Below, piece by piece: positions 19,858 through 28,317 of a DNA stretch of 64,000 bases. The notes under the pieces were generated by a model. The model was not told the DNA's origin. It saw only the letters and a program-made list of their open reading frames with translations, and searched no databases. The DNA comes from Clostridia bacterium. Lineage in GTDB: Bacteria; Bacillota; Clostridia; Christensenellales; SZUA-584. Location of the stretch: the NCBI GenBank assembly GCA_018648645.1, contig JABGQS010000009.1, forward strand, positions 16,653 to 80,652, given 5' to 3'. The first letter of the stretch is position 1. The number at the start of each line of letters is the position of its first letter. Both the position numbers and the translations under genes were made by a program.

Positions 19858-21102
19858 ATGAAAAAAATTATTGTAATAAGTTTAGTTGTAATATTGTCAT
19901 GTATTTTTGTAAGCTGCAATTTAAGTAAGGACATCACAACAGATATTGCAGAGATTCTGAGAATGCAAGACAAATCTGAGCTTGAGGAATCAGACAGTTG
20001 GACTTTACCTGATTTGTCAGGCTGGAGCTGTGCAGAGGTTTCTCAAGTACTTGACGATATAGGACAGGAATATGAGATAACATTTACATATGATGCACAG
20101 GATATGAATGTTAATACCATTATTGATCAGAGTCCGGTTAGTGGTGTGAACATTCAAAAGGATGAGGTTTTGCAGCTAATGGTAAATAATTATTGTTCCA
20201 ATCACTATGCAAAGAATAAGTTATACTTTCCTGTAAGTGTATTGTCGGAAATGGGGAAATGGAAGTACTTTACAGATGGGCGAGGAATATATAGAAGCAA
20301 TAATGATTTTAAGGATGTAGAAACAATATACAGCCACGAAAATGATTCAGAGCAGGTCGTATCGATTGTGCCGAGAAGTGATAAAATCTACTTTGTGACA
20401 GAAGATGATGAATTAGATTGCATGTTATATTCTGTCAGCATAAGCAGCAAGGAATTTAAAAGAGTTGCCAAAATTCCCGCATGTCCGACTTTCTTTGTTA
20501 CTGGAGATACCCTAAATCTAAGTTATGAGTTTTTGCAATACGATATTAATGAGAATAGGCTATATGAAATGCAGTATAGTTCCACGTACACTAGTTATAA
20601 CCAATACATATACTATTCAACCGTTTCGGGATTAGCCAGAAAAAACCTGAGTAACATGCAGGAAGAAATATTGATAGAAACGGAAGGTTCCATTTTTTCG
20701 TTTTGCTTATATGATGACGTGTTATATTACGTATATGTTGAAGATGATACGGAATGGTTGTATAAATTTGATATAGAAACAAAGGAGAATGTGGCTATAA
20801 TAGAGGTAACAACAAAGCTAAATTATAACTATTCTAATAAATTATATATTTGGAACGAGCACGTAATAGTTGTAAATACTGACAGGATAATAAAAGTAGA
20901 CATAAAAACAAATAGAGCTAAGGAAATAAAAATAAGGATTCCAGATAAATCGATATTTACTGTATCAAGCATAATTTGCGGGAATTACATCTATGTATTC
21001 GATGAAAGTGTCGAGGAGCACGTGATTGTACTATTGGACGGTAGGTACAATCTTTTGACTGAGGAGTATGAGGAATTTGATTGGGATGAAGTAATCGAGT
21101 AG
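19858..21102 (+). CDS. Lipoprotein with PASTA-like domain and beta-propeller-like region
   Basis: 414 residues. The first 20 (MKKIIVISLVVILSCIFVSC) form a signal peptide with a lipobox (FVSC), so the mature protein is probably attached to the outer face of the membrane at Cys20. Residues of about 50-110 (LPDLSGWSCAEVSQVLDDIG...) resemble a PASTA domain, a fold that binds peptidoglycan or beta-lactams. The remainder shows repeated short strands with Y-Y and D patterns, as in DUF5050-like propellers. The gene is clearly richer in A+T than its neighbours, and codon use differs, hinting at recent acquisition. Exact function unknown. Confidence 0.75.
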   Translation: MKKIIVISLVVILSCIFVSCNLSKDITTDIAEILRMQDKSELEESDSWTLPDLSGWSCAEVSQVLDDIGQEYEITFTYDAQDMNVNTIIDQSPVSGVNIQKDEVLQLMVNNYCSNHYAKNKLYFPVSVLSEMGKWKYFTDGRGIYRSNNDFKDVETIYSHENDSEQVVSIVPRSDKIYFVTEDDELDCMLYSVSISSKEFKRVAKIPACPTFFVTGDTLNLSYEFLQYDINENRLYEMQYSSTYTSYNQYIYYSTVSGLARKNLSNMQEEILIETEGSIFSFCLYDDVLYYVYVEDDTEWLYKFDIETKENVAIIEVTTKLNYNYSNKLYIWNEHVIVVNTDRIIKVDIKTNRAKEIKIRIPDKSIFTVSSIICGNYIYVFDESVEEHVIVLLDGRYNLLTEEYEEFDWDEVIE

Positions 21103-21135
21103 TTTGTAGTGTGTGATGAGGAACTCGTAGCTAAC

Positions 21136-21168
21136 AAAAAGCCCCGCATATTATATGTAGGGCTTTTT
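21136..21168. terminator. Bidirectional terminator
   Basis: AAAAAGCCC...GGGCTTTTT stem with an inner CATAT/ATATG pairing, A-rich on the left and T-rich on the right. It separates the convergent lipoprotein gene (plus) and GNAT gene (minus). Confidence 0.85.
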
Positions 21169-21179
21169 CCAACCTATTT

Positions 21180-21728
21180 CTACACCTTTTGGTTAATCAC
21201 AAACTCCAAATACGGCTCGCCGTCATTGACGAGCTTCTTATAAAACACGCCGCCGTTCTTCAGAATAGTTTTTTTACTTCCGATGTTGTCCTCAAGGCAC
21301 CCAACATGCACCTCGCTTATACCCAGCTCCCTGCACTTAGCCAGCGCCAGCTCCAAAATCTTGGTCGCATAACCTTTGCGCCGCTCGCTCGGGCGGATGC
21401 CATATCCGATATGTCCATAGCCGTGTTCAATCAAAAACGCATTCTGCTCGTGCCGTATGTTCGTCATCCCGACAATCAGCTCATCTTGCGCTCTGATAAG
21501 GAAATACTCGGATGAGCGCACCCAGCCCTCGGGCAGATTGGCTCCCTCGTGATAATCGCTCATCATAGCAAGCCACTTATCGAAACTCTCTGCCTCGTTA
21601 AGATCGCCCATACCGTTGATTTCAGATTTGCTTTCTATAAACTCGCGCAAATACGCCATCGCGTCCTGCTCTCTTTTCTTGCTGGGGAACTCCAAATACA
21701 CTTCGCTCAATTGCGCTGCCTCCGCCAT
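21180..21728 (-). CDS. GNAT family N-acetyltransferase
   Basis: 182 residues. The acetyl-CoA-binding motif A is visible as GIRPSERRKGYATKILELAL (R/Q-x2-G-x-A pattern) at about 112-131, followed by motif B around residues 135-165 (NIGSKKTILKNGGVFYKKLV). The pattern is that of small amino-group acetyltransferases of the RimJ/RimL-related or YdfB type. Substrate cannot be inferred. Transcribed alone, convergent with the lipoprotein gene. Confidence 0.85.
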   Translation of the reverse strand: MAEAAQLSEVYLEFPSKKREQDAMAYLREFIESKSEINGMGDLNEAESFDKWLAMMSDYHEGANLPEGWVRSSEYFLIRAQDELIVGMTNIRHEQNAFLIEHGYGHIGYGIRPSERRKGYATKILELALAKCRELGISEVHVGCLEDNIGSKKTILKNGGVFYKKLVNDGEPYLEFVINQKV

Positions 21729-21857
21729 CTAATTTTGCTGTATTATATCACAAAACCACCCTTGCAGACGACTATTTTTATTTGCCGCGTTGCGCAAAAC
21801 ACATTCACGTCTTTTTTGTGAACATTGAATGCCGCCTGTGCATAATTTTTATGGTTA

Positions 21858-21866
21858 TGTTATAAT
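21858..21866 (+). promoter_or_regulatory. Extended -10 promoter element of the nfeD-floA operon
   Basis: TGTTATAAT (extended -10) lies about 48 bp upstream of the NfeD start. No good -35 is seen at 17 bp, which fits an extended -10 promoter. Confidence 0.5.
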
Positions 21867-21914
21867 ACGTATATCAAGAAACATCATTTACTGTACACAA
21901 CAGGAGGAATCTTT

Positions 21915-22415
21915 ATGGAAGGTTTATTCGAAACAATCAGCATCGTATCTATCATATTGTTCTTTGTTGGTCTTGGGTTAATTACGGTAGAGCTTTTCAT
22001 CCCCGGCATCGGTATATTCGGCGGGCTCGGCTTAGTCGCGCTCATATTGGCGATCGTTTTTCAGGCACAGACCTTCCTGCAAGGGCTCGTTCTCTTCCTT
22101 ATAATCGCGGCAATCGTTGCTGTGCTCGCATTGATTATTTTGCGCAGTTTTAGAAAGGGCAGACTTTTCAAAAGCTCCCTTGTGCTAAAAAACCGCGCCG
22201 CAAAAGAAGAGGGTTACGTTAGTAACGACGACAACACTTCGCTCGTCGGCAAAACCGGCACCGCTCTTTCCATACTTCGCCCGGCAGGCAGAGCCGACAT
22301 AGACGGCACTATCTGCGACGTTGTCACAGGCGGCGAATTCATTGAGCGCGGCGAGAGAGTCATCGTGGTCGAAGCGGTAGGGCGGCGCATCCTCGTCAAG
22401 AAAGAAGAGGAGTAG
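21915..22415 (+). CDS. NfeD-like membrane protein
   Basis: 166 residues. Three hydrophobic segments (about 8-30, 36-56, 58-80) are followed by a cytoplasmic OB-fold domain beginning at SLVGKTGTALSILRPAGRAD (about 108-127) and ending in strands of the RILVKKEE type, as in NfeDb proteins. These act with flotillin-like proteins in membrane microdomains. It begins the operon with floA two genes downstream, the same pairing as B. subtilis yqeZ-floA, although the protease part of YqeZ is absent. AGGAGG precedes the start. Confidence 0.88.
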   Translation: MEGLFETISIVSIILFFVGLGLITVELFIPGIGIFGGLGLVALILAIVFQAQTFLQGLVLFLIIAAIVAVLALIILRSFRKGRLFKSSLVLKNRAAKEEGYVSNDDNTSLVGKTGTALSILRPAGRADIDGTICDVVTGGEFIERGERVIVVEAVGRRILVKKEEE

Positions 22416-22619
22416 ATGAAGTACTGCCCCGTATGCAAAATAGAATATTCCGACAAAGCAGACTTCTGCAAAAAGTGCGAAGCGCATCTGCAGCAAAAAG
22501 AAGATGTGCCAAAAAAAATAAAGCCCGACTATAAGCGACTGATTAAAATGTGTCTGTACACCGGCGCTTTTATAGTGTTTATAATGATTCTTTACTACAT
22601 TTACAGCTTATTTCTATAA
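22416..22619 (+). CDS. Zinc-ribbon single-pass membrane protein
   Basis: 67 residues starting immediately after the NfeD stop. An N-terminal C-x2-C...C-x2-C zinc ribbon (MKYCPVCKIEYSDKADFCKK, about 1-20) is followed by a basic stretch and one C-terminal membrane helix. Function is unknown. Its insertion between nfeD and floA suggests a role in the same membrane complex. Similar ribbons occur in the DUF4064-like proteins at 41.5-43.9 kb. Confidence 0.75.
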   Translation: MKYCPVCKIEYSDKADFCKKCEAHLQQKEDVPKKIKPDYKRLIKMCLYTGAFIVFIMILYYIYSLFL

Positions 22620-22674
22620 TAGACCGTATATATTTTTACGGTATATATAAAAAAGTAAAAAGGAGAATATTATT

Positions 22675-23679
22675 ATGACTACAGGTTTAGAGTGGTGGGC
22701 GATTGTTATTATCGCAGTTGCCGCGTTTATCTTCATCGTTATTTTCTTCAGCTTCGTCCCTGTTCGTTTGTGGATTGCCACAAGAGCATCCGGCGTAAAG
22801 CTGAAAATCATCTCTCTCATCGGAATGCGTCTTAGAAAGATTCCACCGGCACGTATCGCAAATCCGCTTATCAAAGCGGTCAAGGCCGGTATCGAGATGA
22901 ACACAGACATGCTGGAGCAGCACTACCTCGCGGGCGGTAACGTCGACAGAGTTGTTGATGCTTTGATTGCGGCACAAAAGGCCGACATTCCGCTCGACTT
23001 CAAGCGCGCAACAGCGATTGACCTTGCCGGTCGTGACGTTTTAACCGCGGTCAAGATGAGCGTTAACCCAAAAGTTATCGAAACTCCCATCGTTGCGGCA
23101 ATCGCAAAAGACGGTATCGAGCTTCGTGCAAAGGCAAAGGTTACTGTACGCGCAAACATCGACAGGCTTGTCGGCGGCGCGGGCGAAGAAACAATCATCG
23201 CGCGTGTTGGCGAAGGTATCGTCACCACCGTCGGTAGCTCGGTCACGCACAAGCAAGTGCTCGAAAATCCGGACCTCATCTCAAAAACGGTGCTGTCCAA
23301 AGGACTTGACAGCGGCACAGCGTACGAGATTCTCTCCATCGACATAGCGGACGTTGACGTCGGGCGTAACATCGGCGCACAGCTGCAAATCGACCAAGCT
23401 CAGGCCGACAAGAAAATTGCTCAGGCCAAGGCGGAAGAAAGACGTGCAATGGCTGTTGCTAAAGAGCAGGAGATGCAGGCCGCAGTGCAAGAGATGCGCG
23501 CAAAGGTTGTCGAGGCAGAGGCAGAAATTCCAAAGGCTATGGCCGAAGCTTTCAGAGAAGGAAATCTTGGGATTATGGACTATTACAACATGAAAAACGT
23601 TATGGCAGACACCAAAATGCGTGACAGCATCGCGGGTGCGGCCGATCCTAAGGACGAAAGCAACCCGGCTCAAGAATAG
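22675..23679 (+). CDS. floA: Flotillin-like protein FloA
   Basis: 334 residues, the usual length. An N-terminal membrane hairpin region (about 8-30) is followed by [20 protein letters not shown], then the strongly conserved block [20 protein letters not shown] and [20 protein letters not shown]. The C-terminal part (about 225-300) is an Ala/Glu/Lys/Gln-rich coiled coil. FloA organises lipid microdomains that scaffold signalling and wall-synthesis proteins. Start supported by AAAAAGGAGA. Confidence 0.96.
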   Translation: MTTGLEWWAIVIIAVAAFIFIVIFFSFVPVRLWIATRASGVKLKIISLIGMRLRKIPPARIANPLIKAVKAGIEMNTDMLEQHYLAGGNVDRVVDALIAAQKADIPLDFKRATAIDLAGRDVLTAVKMSVNPKVIETPIVAAIAKDGIELRAKAKVTVRANIDRLVGGAGEETIIARVGEGIVTTVGSSVTHKQVLENPDLISKTVLSKGLDSGTAYEILSIDIADVDVGRNIGAQLQIDQAQADKKIAQAKAEERRAMAVAKEQEMQAAVQEMRAKVVEAEAEIPKAMAEAFREGNLGIMDYYNMKNVMADTKMRDSIAGAADPKDESNPAQE

Positions 23680-23687
23680 AGGGCGCT

Positions 23688-24356
23688 ATGGATTTAACAA
23701 CTATAATCATAATTGGCACAGTGCTCTTTGTCGTCATCGGCATATTTAGATCTGTTGCTAAAAGCAGAAAAAAGGCGCAGGCACGGCGGGAAGCGATGGA
23801 TTCCAGAGATGGGTCAGAGCAGCCGTCCGAGCAGGCGCAGCAGCAACAGCCGATGCGTGCAGCCGCAATGAGCGATATTCAGCGAGCTTTTGCGATGATG
23901 GCAGAGGAAGAGAACCCGAAGCCACCCCCGGCTAAGCCGGCTCCGCCTAGACCAATTCCCGCAAGAGCGCCTGCAGCGTACGCTTCTGTGCAAGGCAAGT
24001 CAACTTTCGCAAGTGGCATGCAGCCTCACGAGGGTGTTGTCGGCAAAACCGAGGGCAGAGCAACCACGCACGAAGGCAAAGTCGGTAAAACCGAAGGCAG
24101 GGCAACCACGCACGAAGGCAAAGCCGGCAAAACTGAAGGCAGCGAGTTTCACGGCGTGGGCGCGCACAATATGCCAAACCCGTACGAGAGCGTCAATATA
24201 AGCACCATTACTTTTGACGAGACCGAAGACGACTTTGGCAACGCAATCGGTGATGTGAATGCAAAGCCTAAGCCACAGCTAACGCTGTTCGAAAAGCAAA
24301 GCGACTACGTGAAAGCCATAATCTTCTCAGAGATTCTGCCGAGAAGAAATCGCTAA
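23688..24356 (+). CDS. Membrane-anchored protein with HEG-GKTEG tandem repeats
   Basis: 222 residues. One N-terminal membrane helix (about 4-21) is followed by a Gln/Ala/Pro-rich region. Residues of about 114-152 contain three copies of a 14-residue unit (HEGVVGKTEGRATT, HEGKVGKTEGRATT, HEGKAGKTEGS...). The C-terminal 25 residues are charged and folded-looking. It is the last gene of the nfeD-floA operon (8 bp from floA) and is followed by a terminator. No family recognised; a scaffold or adaptor role at FloA domains is a guess from position. Confidence 0.7.
   Translation: MDLTTIIIIGTVLFVVIGIFRSVAKSRKKAQARREAMDSRDGSEQPSEQAQQQQPMRAAAMSDIQRAFAMMAEEENPKPPPAKPAPPRPIPARAPAAYASVQGKSTFASGMQPHEGVVGKTEGRATTHEGKVGKTEGRATTHEGKAGKTEGSEFHGVGAHNMPNPYESVNISTITFDETEDDFGNAIGDVNAKPKPQLTLFEKQSDYVKAIIFSEILPRRNR
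24027..24143 (+). repeat. 42-bp in-frame tandem repeat
   Basis: Two full and one partial copy of a 42-bp unit encode HEG(V/K)(V/A)GKTEGRATT. The copies differ mainly at synonymous sites, so the peptide appears to be under selection. Confidence 0.8.
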
Positions 24357-24369
24357 AGTAAATCATCAA

Positions 24370-24400
24370 AACCTCCTGCAAATCTGCGGGAGGTTTTTTT
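24370..24400 (+). terminator. Terminator of the nfeD-floA operon
   Basis: ACCTCCTGCA / TGCGGGAGGT stem with a short loop, followed by seven T residues. Confidence 0.9.
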
Positions 24401-24486
24401 ATACGCCTTTTTCCGCGAATATTAACACCCATGCCTCAAAAAACTGCGCTCGCGCTATAACGACTTTGGCGACATTTTTGTATAAT

Positions 24487-24521
24487 AAAAAGGAATCCTC
24501 TTCGCTCCAAGAATTCCTTTC
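24487..24521 (-). terminator. Terminator of the serC-serA operon
   Basis: On the minus strand AAAGGAAT and ATTCCTTT arms with additional inner pairing are followed by TTTTTATTATA. It lies about 40 bp behind the small membrane protein gene. Confidence 0.75.
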
Positions 24522-24559
24522 AAAAACACTCATATTCGTTTCTTTTTTAGGCGCTCTCG

Positions 24560-24793
24560 TTATAGAACAACTACCAGCACAACCAGCGCGATAATCGCCG
24601 CCGCCAGCAATACAAGCCCAATCTTCACAGCAGTGTGCGCATAGTTAAACGCAAACCCAACGCCGAACCGGCTGCCAACAATAGCGCTCCTGTCCTCTTT
24701 GTTGTAGTAAAACACTTCAAACTTCCAAAACGCAGGGTTTTTTCTATTGATAATTTCCGTCTGCTTTTTTGACTGCCTATCAAATATACTCAT
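24560..24793 (-). CDS. Small DUF5808-like membrane protein
   Basis: 77 residues from the ATG at 24793, which has GGAGAAAAGA upstream (a TTG four codons earlier is less likely). The segment FYYNKEDRSAIVGSRFGVGF followed by FNYAH resembles the DUF5808 pattern (NxxDPRxxVxKRFGxGxxxNFA), and the C-terminal 24 residues are one membrane helix. Function unknown. It follows serA by 20 bp and probably shares its transcript. Confidence 0.7.
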   Translation of the reverse strand: MSIFDRQSKKQTEIINRKNPAFWKFEVFYYNKEDRSAIVGSRFGVGFAFNYAHTAVKIGLVLLAAAIIALVVLVVVL

Positions 24794-24813
24794 TCTTTTC
24801 TCCAAGCCCCTGT

Positions 24814-25983
24814 CTACTTCACGAACGTCTTAACCTTAATCACACCGTCCATTTCACCTATGCTGCCCGCCACATTATCCGCAACCTTTTCGTCAAGGTT
24901 AATCACGGTATACGCAATATCCCCGCGCGACTTGTTCATCATGTCGGTTATGTTTGCACCAAGCTCTGCCAGCATTGCGGTCATCTTGCCAACCATGCCC
25001 GAAGTATTCTCGTGAATCACAGCTATACGATACTGTCCGGTAAACGCAAGCGTGCACTCGGGCATATTCACAGAGTTGACAATTCTGCCTTCCTCCAAGT
25101 AATTGCGCAGCTGTTTTGCCGCCATCTTCGCGCAGTTTTCTTCCGATTCCGGCGTAGACGCCCCAAGGTGCGGTATGCTGATCACGTTATCATGCTCAAG
25201 CAGTCGCTCGTTCGGGAAATCGGTTACGTATCTGCCGATTTTATTATTATCAAGTGCATCGAACAACGGCTCATAGTCAAGCAGACCGTTTCGCGCAAAG
25301 TTTAGAATAACTACGTTGCTCTTCATCTTGGCAAACTCTTCTTTACCGATAAACTTCTTGGTCTTGTCCATCAGCGGTATATGCAGCGTGATATAATCGG
25401 ATTTAGCTATCAGCTCGTCCAAATCGTGCGCACGGCTGACATCCTGCGAAAGTCCCCACGCCGACTCGATGGAAATGTACGGGTCGTATCCGATTACCTT
25501 CATGTCCAGCGAATGCGCCGCGTTTGCGACCATCACGCCAATCGCGCCAAGCCCAATCACGCCAAGCGTTTTGCCGGCCAGCTCCGGCCCCACAAACTGG
25601 CTCTTGCCCTTTTCGACCAACGGCAAAACCTCATCGCCCTTGCCGATCAGCGTCTTCGCCCAGCTCGTAGCTTCAAGTATATTTCGGCTTGCGATAAACA
25701 TAGCCGCCAGCACAAGCTCTTTCACACCGTTGGCATTGGCTCCGGGTGTGTTAAACACCACGATACCGTCTTTCGTGCACCGCTCAATCGGTATGTTGTT
25801 GACACCCGCGCCCGCCCGCGCTATTGCTTCCAAGCTCTGCGGAAACTCCATGTCATGGCACTTTGCACTTCGCACCAATATCGCGTCATACTCCTGCGTG
25901 TCTTTGCTCACCGTGTACTTGTCTTGCTTCAAATACTTATATATCGCATCCGATATCGGGTTTAGCTGTTTTACGTTAAACAT
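24814..25983 (-). CDS. serA: D-3-phosphoglycerate dehydrogenase
   Basis: 389 residues. First step of serine synthesis: 3-phosphoglycerate to 3-phosphohydroxypyruvate with NAD. The Rossmann motif GKTLGVIGLGAIGVMVANAA lies at about 138-157. The catalytic Arg (LNFARNGLLD), Glu and His (SIPHLGASTPESEENCA) of the D-2-hydroxyacid dehydrogenase family are present. A C-terminal ACT domain (about 320-389, IAVIHENTSGMVGKMTAMLA) suggests feedback control by serine. It follows serC by 14 bp. Confidence 0.95.
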   Translation of the reverse strand: MFNVKQLNPISDAIYKYLKQDKYTVSKDTQEYDAILVRSAKCHDMEFPQSLEAIARAGAGVNNIPIERCTKDGIVVFNTPGANANGVKELVLAAMFIASRNILEATSWAKTLIGKGDEVLPLVEKGKSQFVGPELAGKTLGVIGLGAIGVMVANAAHSLDMKVIGYDPYISIESAWGLSQDVSRAHDLDELIAKSDYITLHIPLMDKTKKFIGKEEFAKMKSNVVILNFARNGLLDYEPLFDALDNNKIGRYVTDFPNERLLEHDNVISIPHLGASTPESEENCAKMAAKQLRNYLEEGRIVNSVNMPECTLAFTGQYRIAVIHENTSGMVGKMTAMLAELGANITDMMNKSRGDIAYTVINLDEKVADNVAGSIGEMDGVIKVKTFVK

Positions 25984-25997
25984 TCATCTCTCCTCAT

Positions 25998-27074
25998 CTA
26001 AGCTTTCGTCTCAAACTCTTCCATGAAAGCAATCAGCGCGTCCACGCCCTCTGGCGGCATCGCGTTGTATATGCTCGCTCTCATTCCACCAACACTTCTG
26101 TGTCCCTTAATGTTGACGATTCCTCTTTCTTTCGCCTGCGCAATAAACTTCTTGTCCAGCTCCGCATCGCCCGTCACAAACGGTACGTTCATCAGCGACC
26201 TGTCCTGCTCGTCCACAGTCCCGCTGAACAAGCTGGAGTTGTCAAGGAAGTGATACAGCTTTGCCGCCTTTTGAATATTGATACGGTTCATCGCCGCCAC
26301 GCCGCCGTTCTCCAGCAGATAATCGAACACCAGCCCAGCCATGTATATACCGTATGTCGGGGGAGTGTTAAACATCGAAGACGCGTCCGCTTGTGTTTTA
26401 TAATTCAGCATCGTCGGTACGCTGTCCGCAGCATTGCCAATCAAGTCCTCGCGTATAATCACGATGGTCAGTCCAGCCGGTCCAATGTTCTTCTGCGCCC
26501 CGGCGTATATGATGCCGTAGTCGCTAACGTCAATCTCTTCTGACAATATGCAAGACGACATGTCCGACACAAGCACTTTGTCGCCAATCTCAGGCAGTTT
26601 GTTAAACTTCGTGCCGTATATCGTATTGTTCTGTGTAATGTGCACATAATCCGCGTCGCCCGCAAACATTGCCGCGTCAGTCTTTGGTATGTACGCAAAG
26701 TTTCTGTCTTCGCTGCTCGCCGCAACAATCACTTCGCCACTCTTCTTCGCTTCTGCTATCGCTTTTTTGCTCCACGCGCCCGTGTTGATGAATATCGCTT
26801 TTTTGTGCTGCGTCATCAAGTTAAGCGGCACCATCGCAAACTGCATGGACGCCCCGCCCTGCAAAAACAGCACCTTATAATTCTCGGGTATCCCCATCAA
26901 TGTACGAAGGTCACCCTCTGCCTTATCAGCAATCGCTTGAAAATCTGCCGATCTATGGCTCATCTCCATCACGGACATGCCGCTTTCCTTGTACGTCAAA
27001 AGCTGGTTCCTAGCTTTTTTCAGCACGTCTTCAGGTAGCACTGCCGGTCCCGCAGAAAAATTAATTACTCTCAT
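25998..27074 (-). CDS. serC: Phosphoserine aminotransferase
   Basis: 358 residues. Second step of serine synthesis, PLP-dependent. MRVINFSAGPAVLPEDVLKK, LFLQGGASMQFAMVPLNL and the PLP lysine in YAGAQKNIGPAGLTIVII are characteristic; RSVGGMRASIYNAMPPEGVD near the C-terminus is also conserved. It heads the serC-serA operon with an AGGAGGCGG site before the ATG. A phosphoserine phosphatase gene is not in the window. Confidence 0.97.
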   Translation of the reverse strand: MRVINFSAGPAVLPEDVLKKARNQLLTYKESGMSVMEMSHRSADFQAIADKAEGDLRTLMGIPENYKVLFLQGGASMQFAMVPLNLMTQHKKAIFINTGAWSKKAIAEAKKSGEVIVAASSEDRNFAYIPKTDAAMFAGDADYVHITQNNTIYGTKFNKLPEIGDKVLVSDMSSCILSEEIDVSDYGIIYAGAQKNIGPAGLTIVIIREDLIGNAADSVPTMLNYKTQADASSMFNTPPTYGIYMAGLVFDYLLENGGVAAMNRINIQKAAKLYHFLDNSSLFSGTVDEQDRSLMNVPFVTGDAELDKKFIAQAKERGIVNIKGHRSVGGMRASIYNAMPPEGVDALIAFMEEFETKA

Positions 27075-27141
27075 AACCGCCTCCTGTGTAGAATTAAATT
27101 TATTATTTTAAATCAATAATATTCGTATTAATATGCAAGTT

Positions 27142-27170
27142 ATTATATGATAATTTTTTAACAATTGCAA
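27142..27170 (-). promoter_or_regulatory. Promoter of serC-serA
   Basis: On the minus strand TTGCAA is followed after 17 bp by a perfect TATAAT, about 68 bp upstream of the serC ATG, in a very AT-rich gap. Confidence 0.75.
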
Positions 27171-27198
27171 GACGCATTACCGCCGCTATAGGTAAAAC

Positions 27199-28278
27199 TT
27201 ACGATTCTTTTTTCACATTACCGCCGCCAACCGTATATATGCTGCCAATTTTGCTTTTTATAGGCACGGCCGTTGTGATAAAGCACTGCACCCCATCGGC
27301 GTACTCCAGAAGCGCCCTTTGCCGCGCGTGGTCAAGCTCGCTAAACACATCGTCCAGCAGCAGCACCGGCAGCTCATCAAAGTCGGCCTTCGCTATCCCA
27401 AGCGTCGCCAGTTTCAACGACAGCATCGCCGTTCGTATCTGCCCCTGCGACGAATACGCCTTAATCTCGTCTCCGTCTATCGACACCGCAATGTCCTCTC
27501 TGTGTGGCCCATGCAAGCAAAACCCCTGCTCAATCTCCGAGTTCAGCGCGGATGTCAACTTCTCGTACAGCGCGGTTTTCACATCGTCCGCGCTAACGCT
27601 GCTCCGATACTTAAGCGACAGCTTTTCACCGCCCGACAAATGCTCGTGCACCTTTGCGCTTTGCTTATCCAGCCGCTTTAAAAACGCTTTGCGCGCCGCG
27701 ATGATCTTCTCGCCGTGCGTGGCTAGCTGTTCGTTATACACATCAGCCAGCTTTCGTATCTCGTCAATACTCATTCGCGACTTTAGCAGCGCATTCTTTT
27801 GCGCAAGCGCTTTGTTATACTCCTGCAACTCAAAAAAATACGTGGGTTTCAGTTTGCTTATCTCCATATCGATAAACCGACGCCTCAGCGACGGCGATTC
27901 CTTCAACACCTTCAAGTCCTCGGGCGAGAACACCACCGCGATAAAGTTGCCAAACAGCTCGCCCATCCTTCGCGCAGGCTCGCCATTCACCTTCAAGCTT
28001 TTTTTGCCGTCCCGCATAAACACCGACTCCACGCTCAGCTCGCCTTGCTTTTTGCCTATCGTGCCTTTTATATACGCCGTGTCCTCTCCTTGTTTTATAC
28101 AGTCTACATCCTTTTGCGTCCTAAACGACTTGCCGAAACTGAGGAACCCAATCGCCTCCAACACATTGGTTTTGCCCGCAGCGTTTTCTCCCTGCAATAT
28201 ATTTATACCGTCATCAAACTTAACGCTCAAGCGCTCATAGCTTCTGTAGTTTTTTATCACCAAACTACTTAAATACAT
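27199..28278 (-). CDS. recF: DNA replication and repair protein RecF
   Basis: 359 residues. An SMC-like ATPase that loads RecA at gaps. Walker A GENAAGKTNVLEAIGFLSFG (about 31-50), the ABC signature region YSSQGQIRTAMLSLKLA and Walker B LPVLLLDDVFSELD are all visible. In B. subtilis recF lies with dnaA-dnaN-remB-gyrB; here it sits 20 kb away from remB-gyrB-gyrA, between serC and a membrane-protein operon. Confidence 0.96.
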   Translation of the reverse strand: MYLSSLVIKNYRSYERLSVKFDDGINILQGENAAGKTNVLEAIGFLSFGKSFRTQKDVDCIKQGEDTAYIKGTIGKKQGELSVESVFMRDGKKSLKVNGEPARRMGELFGNFIAVVFSPEDLKVLKESPSLRRRFIDMEISKLKPTYFFELQEYNKALAQKNALLKSRMSIDEIRKLADVYNEQLATHGEKIIAARKAFLKRLDKQSAKVHEHLSGGEKLSLKYRSSVSADDVKTALYEKLTSALNSEIEQGFCLHGPHREDIAVSIDGDEIKAYSSQGQIRTAMLSLKLATLGIAKADFDELPVLLLDDVFSELDHARQRALLEYADGVQCFITTAVPIKSKIGSIYTVGGGNVKKES

Positions 28279-28317
28279 AACTTCTCCCTACTCAAATGTG
28301 TAAATCAGAATTTTGCC

